IMG/VR virus record: IMGVR_UViG_3300025941_000073 | Location: 1 to 31,078 of that record | From: a virus | Strand: one strand, 5' to 3' | DNA: 31,078 nucleotides | Shown: positions 22,466-29,516 of the stretch, piece by piece | Numbering within the stretch: position 1 is the stretch's first letter | Layout: each line of letters opens with the position of its first letter | Notes under the pieces: generated by a model | The model's database searches: none | What the model saw: the letters and a program-made list of their open reading frames with translations, nothing else | Told to the model about the DNA's origin: nothing | Made by a program: the position numbers and the translations under genes

Positions 22466-23371
22466 ATGAGGCCGCTCGCCATCGATCTGTTCTGCGGCCT
22501 CGGAGGCTGGACGGAGGGGCTACTCGCCGAGGGCTACGACGTGGTGGGGTTCGACATCGAGCGGCACCGCTATCCGGCACGAGCCACCCGCGCGAGCGGC
22601 GCGATAAAGCAGCCCGGTGTCGGTTCCTGGGATCGGTCACGACCGTCATACACGCCCAACTTTCACGCGTTCAGCGTGGATGAAGGCCCCGCGATCGACG
22701 GCTGTTGGGTGGAATACCCCGCGCAACTGGTCATCCAGGACGTGCTCACGCTGCACGGCTCGCAGTTCCGTGACGCCGCGCTTATCGTCGCGAGCCCGCC
22801 GTGTCAGGCCTACAGCTATCGCGCGATGCCGTGGAAACGCGCCAAGGCGCTCCCGCCGCCGTGCAACGCCCTGTTCGACGCCTGCTTCCGCATTCAGCGC
22901 GAGGCAATCGAGGCCGCCGGTCATCACATTCCGCTCGTGGTCGAGAACGTGCGCGGCGCGCAGCCGTGGGTCGGACGGGCGCGGTGGAACTTCGGCTCGT
23001 TCTACCTGTGGGGCGACGTGCCGGCGCTGATGCCAATCACGTTCAAGGCCCAGAAGTTCAACCCCGATGGCACGGCGCACCCGCCCGGCTCGTGGTTCGC
23101 GATAGCCGACAGCAAGAACCGCGGCGCCAACGGGGCCAAGGTTCCCGGCTTTCGCTTTGATGGAAGTGGTCGATCGTTTCAGACGGCGAGCGTCAATGAG
23201 GGCATCAAAGCCGCAAAAGATGACGCGGGAGGCTACGGCGGCGGGTTCGGTTGGGACAGTTCGCCCATGCGCCGCGGCAACTCCAAATCACCCGCCCGCA
23301 AAGCCGCCTCGGCGATGATCGCCCGAATCCCACTGCCGCTGTCACGCCACATCGCGGCCACCTACCGATGA
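22466..23371 (+). CDS. DNA (cytosine-5) methyltransferase
   Basis: A 301-residue C5-cytosine methyltransferase that transfers methyl from S-adenosylmethionine to C5 of cytosine. Motif I is AIDLFCGLGGWTEG (residues 5-18). Motif IV ASPPCQAYS has catalytic Cys113. Motif VI is VVENVRGAQ (Glu160, Asn161). NFGSFYLWGDVP and a late PLSRHIAATY are typical of phage and solitary enzymes. The target domain is small, so the enzyme is compact. No partner restriction gene lies beside it, so it is probably a solitary enzyme for protecting phage DNA or for regulation. GAGG sits seven bases before ATG. Its stop overlaps the next start. Confidence 0.9.
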   Translation: MRPLAIDLFCGLGGWTEGLLAEGYDVVGFDIERHRYPARATRASGAIKQPGVGSWDRSRPSYTPNFHAFSVDEGPAIDGCWVEYPAQLVIQDVLTLHGSQFRDAALIVASPPCQAYSYRAMPWKRAKALPPPCNALFDACFRIQREAIEAAGHHIPLVVENVRGAQPWVGRARWNFGSFYLWGDVPALMPITFKAQKFNPDGTAHPPGSWFAIADSKNRGANGAKVPGFRFDGSGRSFQTASVNEGIKAAKDDAGGYGGGFGWDSSPMRRGNSKSPARKAASAMIARIPLPLSRHIAATYR

Positions 23372-23676
23372 ACCACGCCGCCCGCCTCGCCGGGCTTTCC
23401 GACGAAAACGGCGACATGATCCGCGCGCCGTGCCCCGTGTGCCGCGCATCAACGTCGGGCGTGACCAACACAAGGGCCTGGCACGGCATCGTCAGGCGCA
23501 GACGGAAATGCCGCGCGTGCGAACACCGTTGGTCGACGCTCGAGATACCGTCCGAACTGGCCGCGTCCCTCCCGCTGATGGAGGAGAATTTGCGGCGCGT
23601 CTCTCGCACGGCGGCGGAGATGGCGGACGCGCTCAACGCGATCACCGCGCTGATGCCGGCGAAAAGCGAGGGATGA
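23368..23676 (+). CDS. zinc-ribbon (NrdR-like) protein
   Basis: A 102-residue protein. Residues ~21-58 carry a zinc ribbon: CPVCRASTS then RRRRKCRACEHRWST, similar to the N-terminal ribbon of NrdR and to phage proteins with 'RRRRC..C..RW.T'. No ATP-cone follows; instead a helix (EENLRRVSRTAAEMADAL). A nucleic acid-binding or transcriptional role is likely. ATG 23368 overlaps the methyltransferase stop (ATGA). The longer frame from 23251 would overlap that gene and is rejected. Confidence 0.65.
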   Translation: MNHAARLAGLSDENGDMIRAPCPVCRASTSGVTNTRAWHGIVRRRRKCRACEHRWSTLEIPSELAASLPLMEENLRRVSRTAAEMADALNAITALMPAKSEG

Positions 23677-23677
23677 A

Positions 23678-24178
23678 ATGGCCGCATCGACATGGGCATC
23701 GCCGGAAATTGATGCGCGGATCATCGCGCTAAAGCAGACGAAGGGCCTGTCGCACACAACGATCGCGGCGGCGATTTGTCACGAGTTCGGCGTGTTCGTG
23801 AACAAGAACATGGTGCTCCGTCGCGCCAGGACGATCCTCGGCATCGACCGGGGCGAAAAGGCGGCCAACGAGAGGCAGGAACGCAAGCGCCGCGCCGAAC
23901 GGGCGGCGCTGGAACCCAAGGCACCGCGCCCGGTCAATGTTCCGCCGCCCACCGTGACGTTGCCGCCGCTGGCGAGCGCGCTGGCGCCGTGGCCCGTGGT
24001 GGTGCCGTCGCCGCCTCCGCCGCCGCTCGGCAACGGCAAATGCGCATTCCCGCTCTGGGCCAACGGGGCGACGCCCAGCCATGAATACTGCTCGAAGCAA
24101 ACCCCGCTGGGCAGCAGTTGGTGCGCCGAATGTCGCGCGGTCGTCTGGCACACGTATCGACAGGCGAGGGCGGCATGA
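23678..24178 (+). CDS. GcrA-like cell cycle regulator homologue
   Basis: A 166-residue protein with the two ends of GcrA. The N-terminal helix-turn-helix is W6..PEIDARIIAL..T.GLSHTTIAAAI...FGV.VNKN.VLRRART. A Pro-rich linker (82-115) leads to a C-terminal C.FP...YC..W C..C cluster: KCAFPLWANG (C122), EYCSKQ (C138), SSWCAEC (C149, C152). In alphaproteobacteria GcrA binds sigma70 RNA polymerase and activates promoters with methylated GANTC sites. A phage copy could redirect host transcription. It starts two bases after the zinc-ribbon gene stop and overlaps the nuclease gene. It is the best host clue in the window. Confidence 0.8.
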   Translation: MAASTWASPEIDARIIALKQTKGLSHTTIAAAICHEFGVFVNKNMVLRRARTILGIDRGEKAANERQERKRRAERAALEPKAPRPVNVPPPTVTLPPLASALAPWPVVVPSPPPPPLGNGKCAFPLWANGATPSHEYCSKQTPLGSSWCAECRAVVWHTYRQARAA

Positions 24179-24678
24179 GCGCCGCACGCACTCCCAACGT
24201 CCAGCGCGAATGGCAGCTTCAACGCGCTATAGCTACGTACTTAAGTAAAGCGTTGCCGCCCGATGCCTACTGGACGGCGATCGACATCGGTTCGGCGGGC
24301 TCGGCGCAGGCGGGGCAATTACGCAAAGCCCGAGGCGTGAAGCCTGGAATTGCTGATGTTCTGATAGCGTATCTCGGCGCGACGCTCTGGCTCGAAATCA
24401 AGGCCGGCACGCAACTGTCCGAACATCAGAAGCTGTTCCGCGATCAGGTCATGGCGAACGGTCATTGCTGGGCGCTCGCCAGATGCCCCGAGGACGTCGA
24501 ACAGGCGTGCCGCGACGTGGGCATTCCGCTGCGGGCGAGTTTCACCCAGATCCACCAACGCATCGCGGAGCAGGACGCGCGGCTGCCCGCGAAGCGCAAG
24601 CGCACCGTGTTCCGCAAGCCAAAGAGCGATGGCGTCTCCGTGGCCGCCGCCCATCGTCTCGGATTGTGGCGGCCGTGA
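24175..24678 (+). CDS. VRR-NUC domain nuclease (PD-(D/E)XK)
   Basis: A 167-residue VRR-NUC family nuclease. Key residues: KPGIADVL with Asp61, LWLEIKAG with Glu74 and Lys76 (the D...ExK core), and SEHQKLFRDQ with Gln85. The N-terminal EWQLQRAIATYL helix matches the family. Small phage members of this family are structure-specific nucleases likely to act in recombination or replication. ATG 24175 overlaps the GcrA-like stop. The C-terminal basic segment (LPAKRKRTVFRKPK) may bind DNA. Confidence 0.85.
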   Translation: MSAARTPNVQREWQLQRAIATYLSKALPPDAYWTAIDIGSAGSAQAGQLRKARGVKPGIADVLIAYLGATLWLEIKAGTQLSEHQKLFRDQVMANGHCWALARCPEDVEQACRDVGIPLRASFTQIHQRIAEQDARLPAKRKRTVFRKPKSDGVSVAAAHRLGLWRP

Positions 24679-24722
24679 GTGTGTCTCTGGAATTGTTCGG
24701 GAGAGTGGGTAGAAGGGAGATA

Positions 24723-24745
24723 CCAGCCCAGATTGGCTGGGCTGG
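24723..24745. terminator. hairpin downstream of VRR-NUC gene
   Basis: CCAGCCCA (24723-24730) and TGGGCTGG (24738-24745) form a perfect eight-base-pair stem with a seven-base loop. There is no T run on the plus strand. It lies in the 238-base convergent gap, so it could be a bidirectional stop or RNA stability element. Confidence 0.4.
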
Positions 24746-24765
24746 CTCTCAGAGGGAGCGATCAG

Positions 24766-24852
24766 ATGATGAAGCATCTGAAACTCCTGCCACGGATAGT
24801 TGTGTGGATCACGGTCTCAGTCAAGATCGCGATCAGCATAGTCCGCAGGTAG
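24766..24852 (+). CDS. possible 28-residue membrane peptide
   Basis: A short frame MMKHLKLLPRIVVWITVSVK (28 residues in all) with one hydrophobic, basic-flanked helix. A strong ribosome binding site, AGAGGGAG, lies about eight bases upstream. It resembles small toxic or membrane peptides in form only. Its length makes a chance frame possible. Confidence 0.35.
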   Translation: MMKHLKLLPRIVVWITVSVKIAISIVRR

Positions 24853-24857
24853 GCCAA

Positions 24858-24885
24858 GGGCCAGTCCAGACGATCGGGCTGGCCC
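24858..24885. terminator. GC-rich hairpin in convergent region
   Basis: GGGCCAG (24858-24864) pairs with CTGGCCC (24879-24885) around a 14-base loop, between the rightward nuclease operon and the leftward GIY-YIG gene. It lacks a clear T run, so it is only a candidate terminator. Confidence 0.3.
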
Positions 24886-24916
24886 AGGCCCTCGGGAACC
24901 CACCCCCAGATACTCT

Positions 24917-25507
24917 CTACCGGGACCCGGCGGTGACGGGCTCGCGGGACTGCTGCTTCGCGGGACGCCGAACCGAGACCTCACGGGTCAACAGATACGT
25001 GATCAGAGAGGTCAGCGTGCGGCTTTCCTCCTTAGCCAGACGCTCCGATTCGATCCGCAAATCCTCGGGCAACCGCAAAGAAAACGTCTTTTTGTCTTGC
25101 CTTGCTGCTCTCTTACGGACTTCCCGTGGGGGCAATGGAATCGACAGTATGGCCTGTTCAACAATCAGCCTGTTGATTGTGGAAATAGCTATATCAGTAG
25201 ATACCCGGAATATTTCGTTCCCGATCGCATATTGGGAAAGTGCCTTATGAGCCAGACGTTCAAGTCTCATGGCATCGTATCGAGGCATACCCCATCCGCA
25301 TGCTACGCGATGAATGGATTTCCATTTGAGCGCCACGCTTCTCAGGCGTTCGTATGGATCTTCCGCGAAACCGACCTTCAGAATGTCAGCATCCGACGCC
25401 ATTACGTAAACGTAGCGAGGGCCTACCGCTCCTCGCGGAATATCTGTTCCATCTTCTCGCGGATCGCCTTCGATTGGTTCGGTAGGTCCGGCTTCTTCGA
25501 CCGCCAC
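24917..25507 (-). CDS. GIY-YIG (T5orf172/MUG113-like) domain protein with C-terminal ribbon-helix-helix
   Basis: The frame encodes a GIY-YIG-type domain of the T5orf172/MUG113 class: GPRYVYVMASDADILKVGFA, then DPYERLRSVALKW, the Leu-Glu-x-x-x-His helix MRLERLAHKALSQY, and GNEIFRVS. A ribbon-helix-helix-like segment follows near the C terminus (KKTFSLRLPEDLRIESERLA, then ESRTLTSLITYLL). Such fusions may target nuclease-like domains to DNA. The start is uncertain. The frame is open to 25675, but the part above ~25440 overlaps a convincing RHH gene and looks like non-coding shadow. GTG 25507 is a compromise. ATG 25402 would delete the first beta strand. No start codon is correctly spaced from the GAGGAG near 25432. 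Confidence 0.65.
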   Translation of the reverse strand: MAVEEAGPTEPIEGDPREDGTDIPRGAVGPRYVYVMASDADILKVGFAEDPYERLRSVALKWKSIHRVACGWGMPRYDAMRLERLAHKALSQYAIGNEIFRVSTDIAISTINRLIVEQAILSIPLPPREVRKRAARQDKKTFSLRLPEDLRIESERLAKEESRTLTSLITYLLTREVSVRRPAKQQSREPVTAGSR

Positions 25508-25611
25508 TCGTTCAGGCGCTTCAGAAAACCCTCGGACACGACCAGTTGCAGCCGCTTTTCCAGGGGTTCCCACGGGATCTCCGGTGCCGATTCGGTTCGT
25601 GTCTCTCTCAT
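25423..25611 (-). CDS. small ribbon-helix-helix protein
   Basis: A 62-residue protein. EKRLQLVVSEGFLKRLNEW followed by RSKKPDLPNQSKAIREKMEQ is a typical ribbon-helix-helix DNA-binding fold: one strand, then two helices separated by 'PDLPN.S.AIR'. Such proteins are usually dimeric repressors or antitoxin-like regulators. ATG 25611 is chosen because GAGG lies six bases before it. ATG 25623 is an alternative. The gene overlaps the start of the GIY-YIG frame in the -1 register and ends in GAGGAG-CGG-TAG. It faces left from an AT-rich intergenic region that is probably its own operator. Confidence 0.65.
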   Translation of the reverse strand: MRETRTESAPEIPWEPLEKRLQLVVSEGFLKRLNEWRSKKPDLPNQSKAIREKMEQIFREER

Positions 25612-25647
25612 TTTTCGCCTCATTCATGGGATTCTGGCCATTTCCGT

Positions 25648-25697
25648 GTTGACATTCAAGATGGTTAATATACACATGTTGAAGTTACACAGTCAAC
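25648..25697. promoter_or_regulatory. divergent promoter/operator region with nested inverted repeats
   Basis: An AT-rich region between the RHH gene and a plus-strand operon. GTTGAC (25648-25653) mirrors GTCAAC (25692-25697), and TTCAA (25655-25659) mirrors TTGAA (25679-25683). On the minus strand TTGACT is 18 bases from TATATT, a good promoter for the RHH gene. On the plus strand TTGACA is a perfect -35 box with only weak -10 candidates. An autoregulatory site for the RHH protein is likely. Confidence 0.5.
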
Positions 25698-25710
25698 AAG
25701 GACAACCCGC

Positions 25711-25950
25711 ATGAACCGCCGCCAACAACCCCGCGCGATCGACGCGCCGGAGCCGTGCTTCACGCGGCTTCGCACCACGCCCCACGGCCCGTGGCTACCC
25801 GCCCGCATCTACCAGCGGCTCGGCCAACTGGCGGGCGAAATCGAGGGCGTGCCGACCGACGTGGAACGCGTCTGGACATCCGGGGAGATCATCACCGAGG
25901 CCGAGTGGCGCGATCTGATGCGCGACCGCGCCCGCGCCGCACCGTTTTGA
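25711..25950 (+). CDS. small hypothetical protein, first gene of replication operon
   Basis: A 79-residue protein (RTTPHGPWLPARIYQRLGQL; ITEAEWRDLMRDRARAAPF) with AAGGA eight bases before ATG. The arrangement 'T..GPWLPARIY' and 'EAEW..L..D' looks like a small conserved phage early protein, but no function is known. It is the first gene rightward of the divergent regulatory region. Confidence 0.6.
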   Translation: MNRRQQPRAIDAPEPCFTRLRTTPHGPWLPARIYQRLGQLAGEIEGVPTDVERVWTSGEIITEAEWRDLMRDRARAAPF

Positions 25951-25965
25951 AGGGAGAAATCGAAC

Positions 25966-26715
25966 ATGGATGACATGACACGATCTAACGTGCCGATGAT
26001 CGATCTGACGGCGGCGCTCGATCCCTCATCGTTGGCGTGGTGGATTGAGTGGAATTACTCGGATAACGCCACCGCCATCGACTTGTTACTAAAGCGGTTC
26101 GTCACGTTCACCGACGTAACCGTGAATGGAATACACGACGATTTTACCTGCGGCCACGCCGCCGATTTCGCGCACGCACTGAAACAGGCCGCCAACGCGC
26201 TCGATGAAACGCGGACACGCATTAAAAAGCCGGTGCTTCATGCCCAGAGGATGATCGACGGCGAAGCGAAGAAGCTGGCCGATCGCGTCGCCTCGGCGGT
26301 GCGTGAGGTCGAGACGCGCGTGACCGCATATCTACGGACGAAGGAAGCGGAGGCACGGGCGGCGGCGGAAGCGGAGGCAGCGCGGCTACAGGCGGAAGCC
26401 GAACGTCTCGCCGCCGAGGCGCTGCGAGTTGATGGCGTGATCACAGCGGAAACCGCCGTCGATGCCCTGGAAGCAGCTCAACGCGCCGACGAACTGGCGA
26501 ACGCGAAGGCCCTCGAACTGACCCGCACGCGCGGCGTCGGTGGGGCACTGACGGCGCTCAAGGATAACTGGGTGGCCGAACTGGTGGACATCACCAAAGT
26601 CCCCGCCGCCTACCTGCAACTCAACGACAGCGTGGTCAAAGCCGCGATCAAATCCGGCGTCCGCGACATACCCGGAATCAGAATATGGAACGATGCGAAG
26701 GCATTCGTTCGATAG
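25966..26715 (+). CDS. phage early protein with central coiled coil, unknown function
   Basis: A 249-residue protein with an N-terminal globular part, an Ala/Glu/Arg-rich coiled coil (~110-165: EAEARAAAEAEAARLQAEAE), and a conserved-looking end: WVAELVDITKVPAAYLQLND then AAIKSGVRDIPGIRIW. The C-terminal 'VP..YL..ND..VKAAIK.GVR.IPGIRI' pattern is widespread in phage replication modules, next to SSB-like and recombination genes, but no function has been assigned that I know. AAGGGAGA lies before ATG. It is followed by the candidate SSB. Confidence 0.65.
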   Translation: MDDMTRSNVPMIDLTAALDPSSLAWWIEWNYSDNATAIDLLLKRFVTFTDVTVNGIHDDFTCGHAADFAHALKQAANALDETRTRIKKPVLHAQRMIDGEAKKLADRVASAVREVETRVTAYLRTKEAEARAAAEAEAARLQAEAERLAAEALRVDGVITAETAVDALEAAQRADELANAKALELTRTRGVGGALTALKDNWVAELVDITKVPAAYLQLNDSVVKAAIKSGVRDIPGIRIWNDAKAFVR

Positions 26716-26720
26716 AGCAC

Positions 26721-26742
26721 GCGGCCCGCTCCGAGTGGCCGC
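26721..26742 (+). terminator. hairpin between early genes
   Basis: GCGGCC, a ten-base loop, GGCCGC, in the 63-base gap between the coiled-coil gene and the candidate SSB gene. It is followed only by TTAACG, so it is at most a partial terminator or mRNA-processing signal. Confidence 0.3.
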
Positions 26743-26778
26743 TTAACGACTGACGACCTACCGAAAAGGAACTTCAAC

Positions 26779-27474
26779 GTGGCATTCATGCAACCCCCCG
26801 CCTCCAACTCCGGCGAGTTCGTGCCTATCATTTCTTATAACGCCGTCTCCGGGCGGCTGTCGCTCCGCGACCGCACTCAAAACGTCTCGGGCGAATGGGA
26901 AGCGAAAGAAACCGACGTGACGATGGCGCAACCACCGTTCGCCGTGGATTTCGGCAAACTGGATGTGGGATGGGTTTTCTTCGTCAAGGGCGCGGCCCCG
27001 CTCTGGGCACTCGCGCCTTACGGCAAGCCGATTCCGGAACGCCCGCCGTCCCCCGGCAACGATATCGCCGGCAAACCGCTGAACTACCGCCAGGGCTTCC
27101 GTGTGCCCGTGGCCGGTAACGCCATCGGCGGCGTGCGCGAACTGGCCGGACAATCCGCCGCCCTGATCAACGGATTGAATGAACTGCACTCGGCTTACGA
27201 GGCGGCGCCGGAGGCGGCGATGGGCAAGATCCCGGTCGTGAAGATGATCCGGACGGACGCGATCAAATCCGGACAGGCGACGAACTATCAGCCGGTGTTC
27301 GAGATCATCGCCTGGGTCGAGCGGCCTGACGTGCTGGGGCCGCGCACCGTTCCCGCGCCGCGCGCATCGGCTCCCATCTCGCGGATGACGCCACAGGCGA
27401 CGGCGCAGATGGCGCAGGCGAGCGTGGCGCCCGAGCCGAAAGTCCGGGTGCTCGAAGACGCGATGCCGTTTTAG
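26779..27474 (+). CDS. candidate phage ssDNA-binding protein with SSB-like tail
   Basis: A 231-residue protein. The first ~155 residues are strand-rich (EFVPIISYNAVSGRLSLRDR; VGWVFFVKGAAPLWALAPYG), consistent with a nucleic acid-binding domain. A short disordered linker (PAPRASAPISRMTPQATAQ) leads to the acidic-hydrophobic terminus KVRVLEDAMPF, resembling the DDDIPF-type tip through which SSB recruits replication partners. Its position directly before the primase-helicase gene supports this. Start GTG 26779 has AAGGA eight bases upstream. No recognised OB-fold signature, so the SSB call is an inference. Confidence 0.5.
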   Translation: MAFMQPPASNSGEFVPIISYNAVSGRLSLRDRTQNVSGEWEAKETDVTMAQPPFAVDFGKLDVGWVFFVKGAAPLWALAPYGKPIPERPPSPGNDIAGKPLNYRQGFRVPVAGNAIGGVRELAGQSAALINGLNELHSAYEAAPEAAMGKIPVVKMIRTDAIKSGQATNYQPVFEIIAWVERPDVLGPRTVPAPRASAPISRMTPQATAQMAQASVAPEPKVRVLEDAMPF

Positions 27475-27482
27475 GGGAGCCG

Positions 27483-29516
27483 ATGGCGGCGGCCACCAGT
27501 ATGCTAACCCAGGCCGCCGCTCCCCTGCTGGCGGTGCTGCCGCCTGTCGCGTGGCTGCCGCATCGCCTTGTCCGCAAGCCGGACGGGAACCTCGATAAGC
27601 CGCCGTGCCAGGGCGCGCGAACCAACGCGCCCGAAACATGGTTCACCTTCGAGGCGGCCTCGGCACTGCTGACGAGCAAAAACGACGTGGCCGGTATCGG
27701 CTTCGCCATCGTGGGCGGCATCATCGCGCTCGACTTCGACCACTGCCGCGACCCGCTGACAGGGCTGCTCGACGACGAAGTGCAACGCGAGGTCGAACGC
27801 CTCGAATCCTATGCCTACGTGACGCCCTCCCACACTGGCATCCGTATCGTCGGGCTGAATGACCACGAGTTGCCCCTGCCCGGCGGCAAACACGTCCGCT
27901 GGCTCCCCGGCGGCCACAAGATCGAAATCTTCGTCGGTCCCGTTAGCTTTTATAACACATTCACCGCCGAGACGATCGCCGGTTACGACACGCTCCGGAC
28001 TATCGCGGAAGACACGTCGGACTACCTGACGGGTCTGGACGCCGGGAAGGCGGGCGCGGTGAACGGCGCGGCCACGCACACCACGCACGCACCCAACCCA
28101 GATCCGCAACGCTCAGCCGCCGCCATCGCCGCCGCCCTGGCCTGTATCCCCAACACGGTTAAGGACTGGGATGAATGGTGCCGCATCGGCATGGCCGCGT
28201 GGCGCGCCTCCGGAGGCCGGGGAGCGGGGCTGGATGCCTGGATGGCGTGGTCGGCCCGCAATGCCTGTCACGACCCGGCGGCCTGCGAGGAACGCTGGCA
28301 ACACTGGTTCAGCAGCCCGCCAACCAAGATCGGCTTCGGCACGCTCTACTACGAAGCACGCCGCCATAAGCCGCTGTTCGTCGCGCCGTTCGACCCGCCC
28401 CAGCAGGGGCCAGCGGGCGAGCCGGGCGACGAGGGGAGGGCAACGGACGGCGATCTCCCTTTTAAGAAGCGCGTCAGGCCGCCGCCCGCTATCCTCACGA
28501 TCGCCGAACTACTGGCGCTCCCGCCGCCGCAATGGCTCGTGGCCGGACTGATCCCGGAGCAATCCCTGGTCGTGCCCTACGGCCCGCCGAAGTCAGGCAA
28601 GTCGTTCCTGATGATGAGCGCGGCGTTGCACATCGCCGCCGGACGGGACTGGTTCGGCCACGCCGTCCAGCAAGGCGCCGTGGTCTACGTGATGGGCGAG
28701 GGCATTGGCGGCATGGGAACACGCATTCGCGCCATGCTGACCCGCTACGACATGGCGCCAGACGTGCCGTTCTTCATTGTCCGACGCGCCGTCAACTTCC
28801 GCGATCCCGCCGAAGTCAACGCGCTCGAAGAGGTCATCCGCGCTCGCATCGGCGACATGCCGTTGCGGCTGCTGGTGATCGACACGTTGGCGCGCGCCAT
28901 GCCCGGAGCCGACGAAAACAGCGCGCAGGAAACCGGCGCCGTGATCGCCGCCGCCGACTACCTGAAGGAAGAACTCTACTGCACCGTCGCCCTCGTTCAC
29001 CACGAGGGGAAAGACGGCTCACGCGGCGCCCGGGGCACGTCGGCGCTGCGAGGCGCCTGGGACGCGGCCTATCAGATCGTGTCGTCTGGCCGGCGCATGA
29101 CGCTGACCGTCATCGACCAGAAAGAGGGCGAGGCCGGGCAGGTGTTGCGTTTCGACATGGAAGAGGTCGCGGTCGGAATCGGGCGGACTTCCTTGGTTCC
29201 CGTGCTCGATGATACGGCGGATGATACGGGTGATACGGGCAAGCGCCCGCGCGAGTTCGGAGGGCAAACCGGGTTAGCTCTCCAAGTACTGCGTAATCTT
29301 ATCGCCAGCCCCGAGTCAGCCATCCTCCCGCCATTCTCGGGTATGCCGGACGGAGACGTGCGCGGCATCAACCACGAAATCTGGCGACGGGCTTTTTACG
29401 AAAAAATGCCGGGAGAACCGCAGCCAAAAAGAAAGCTGGCGTTCTATCGGGCGTCTCAAAAATTGCAACAACTCGGCGCGGTAGGAGTGCGCGACCCATG
29501 GGTATGGTTAACATGA
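27483..29516 (+). CDS. bifunctional DNA primase/polymerase with RepA-type helicase/ATPase
   Basis: A 677-residue replication protein. The N-terminal primase-polymerase domain (1-~190) has the catalytic IALDFDHC (Asp84, Asp86) and TPSHTGIRI. A PriCT-like helical domain follows (~205-295; DWDEWCRIGMAAW, AACEERWQHWFSS). The C-terminal AAA_25/RepA-like ATPase has Walker A GPPKSGKS (367-374), Walker B LRLLVIDT (Asp467) and VALVHHEGKDGSRGARGTSA. It should prime and unwind DNA at the phage origin. Its 3' end contains three TGATACG repeats, and its stop overlaps the start of an open frame within a dense iteron array. This fits an initiator gene next to its own origin. Confidence 0.85.
   Translation: MAAATSMLTQAAAPLLAVLPPVAWLPHRLVRKPDGNLDKPPCQGARTNAPETWFTFEAASALLTSKNDVAGIGFAIVGGIIALDFDHCRDPLTGLLDDEVQREVERLESYAYVTPSHTGIRIVGLNDHELPLPGGKHVRWLPGGHKIEIFVGPVSFYNTFTAETIAGYDTLRTIAEDTSDYLTGLDAGKAGAVNGAATHTTHAPNPDPQRSAAAIAAALACIPNTVKDWDEWCRIGMAAWRASGGRGAGLDAWMAWSARNACHDPAACEERWQHWFSSPPTKIGFGTLYYEARRHKPLFVAPFDPPQQGPAGEPGDEGRATDGDLPFKKRVRPPPAILTIAELLALPPPQWLVAGLIPEQSLVVPYGPPKSGKSFLMMSAALHIAAGRDWFGHAVQQGAVVYVMGEGIGGMGTRIRAMLTRYDMAPDVPFFIVRRAVNFRDPAEVNALEEVIRARIGDMPLRLLVIDTLARAMPGADENSAQETGAVIAAADYLKEELYCTVALVHHEGKDGSRGARGTSALRGAWDAAYQIVSSGRRMTLTVIDQKEGEAGQVLRFDMEEVAVGIGRTSLVPVLDDTADDTGDTGKRPREFGGQTGLALQVLRNLIASPESAILPPFSGMPDGDVRGINHEIWRRAFYEKMPGEPQPKRKLAFYRASQKLQQLGAVGVRDPWVWLT
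29210..29237. repeat. TGATACG repeats inside the primase gene
   Basis: Three exact TGATACG heptamers at 29210, 29222 and 29231, spaced 12 and 9 bases, all in one orientation. They match the reverse complement of CGTATCA in the array ~300 bases downstream, so they may be an outlying part of the origin. Confidence 0.55.

Noticed and set aside
24465-25250. A 261-residue plus-strand open frame
   Set aside because: It overlaps the VRR-NUC gene in another frame and lies opposite the GIY-YIG gene. The residues do not look like a protein family.
25097-25714. A 205-residue plus-strand open frame
   Set aside because: It is antisense to the GIY-YIG and RHH genes, which have clear family motifs.
26758-27639. 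A 293-residue minus-strand open frame
   Set aside because: It is antisense to the candidate SSB and the start of the primase gene and has a shadow-like composition.
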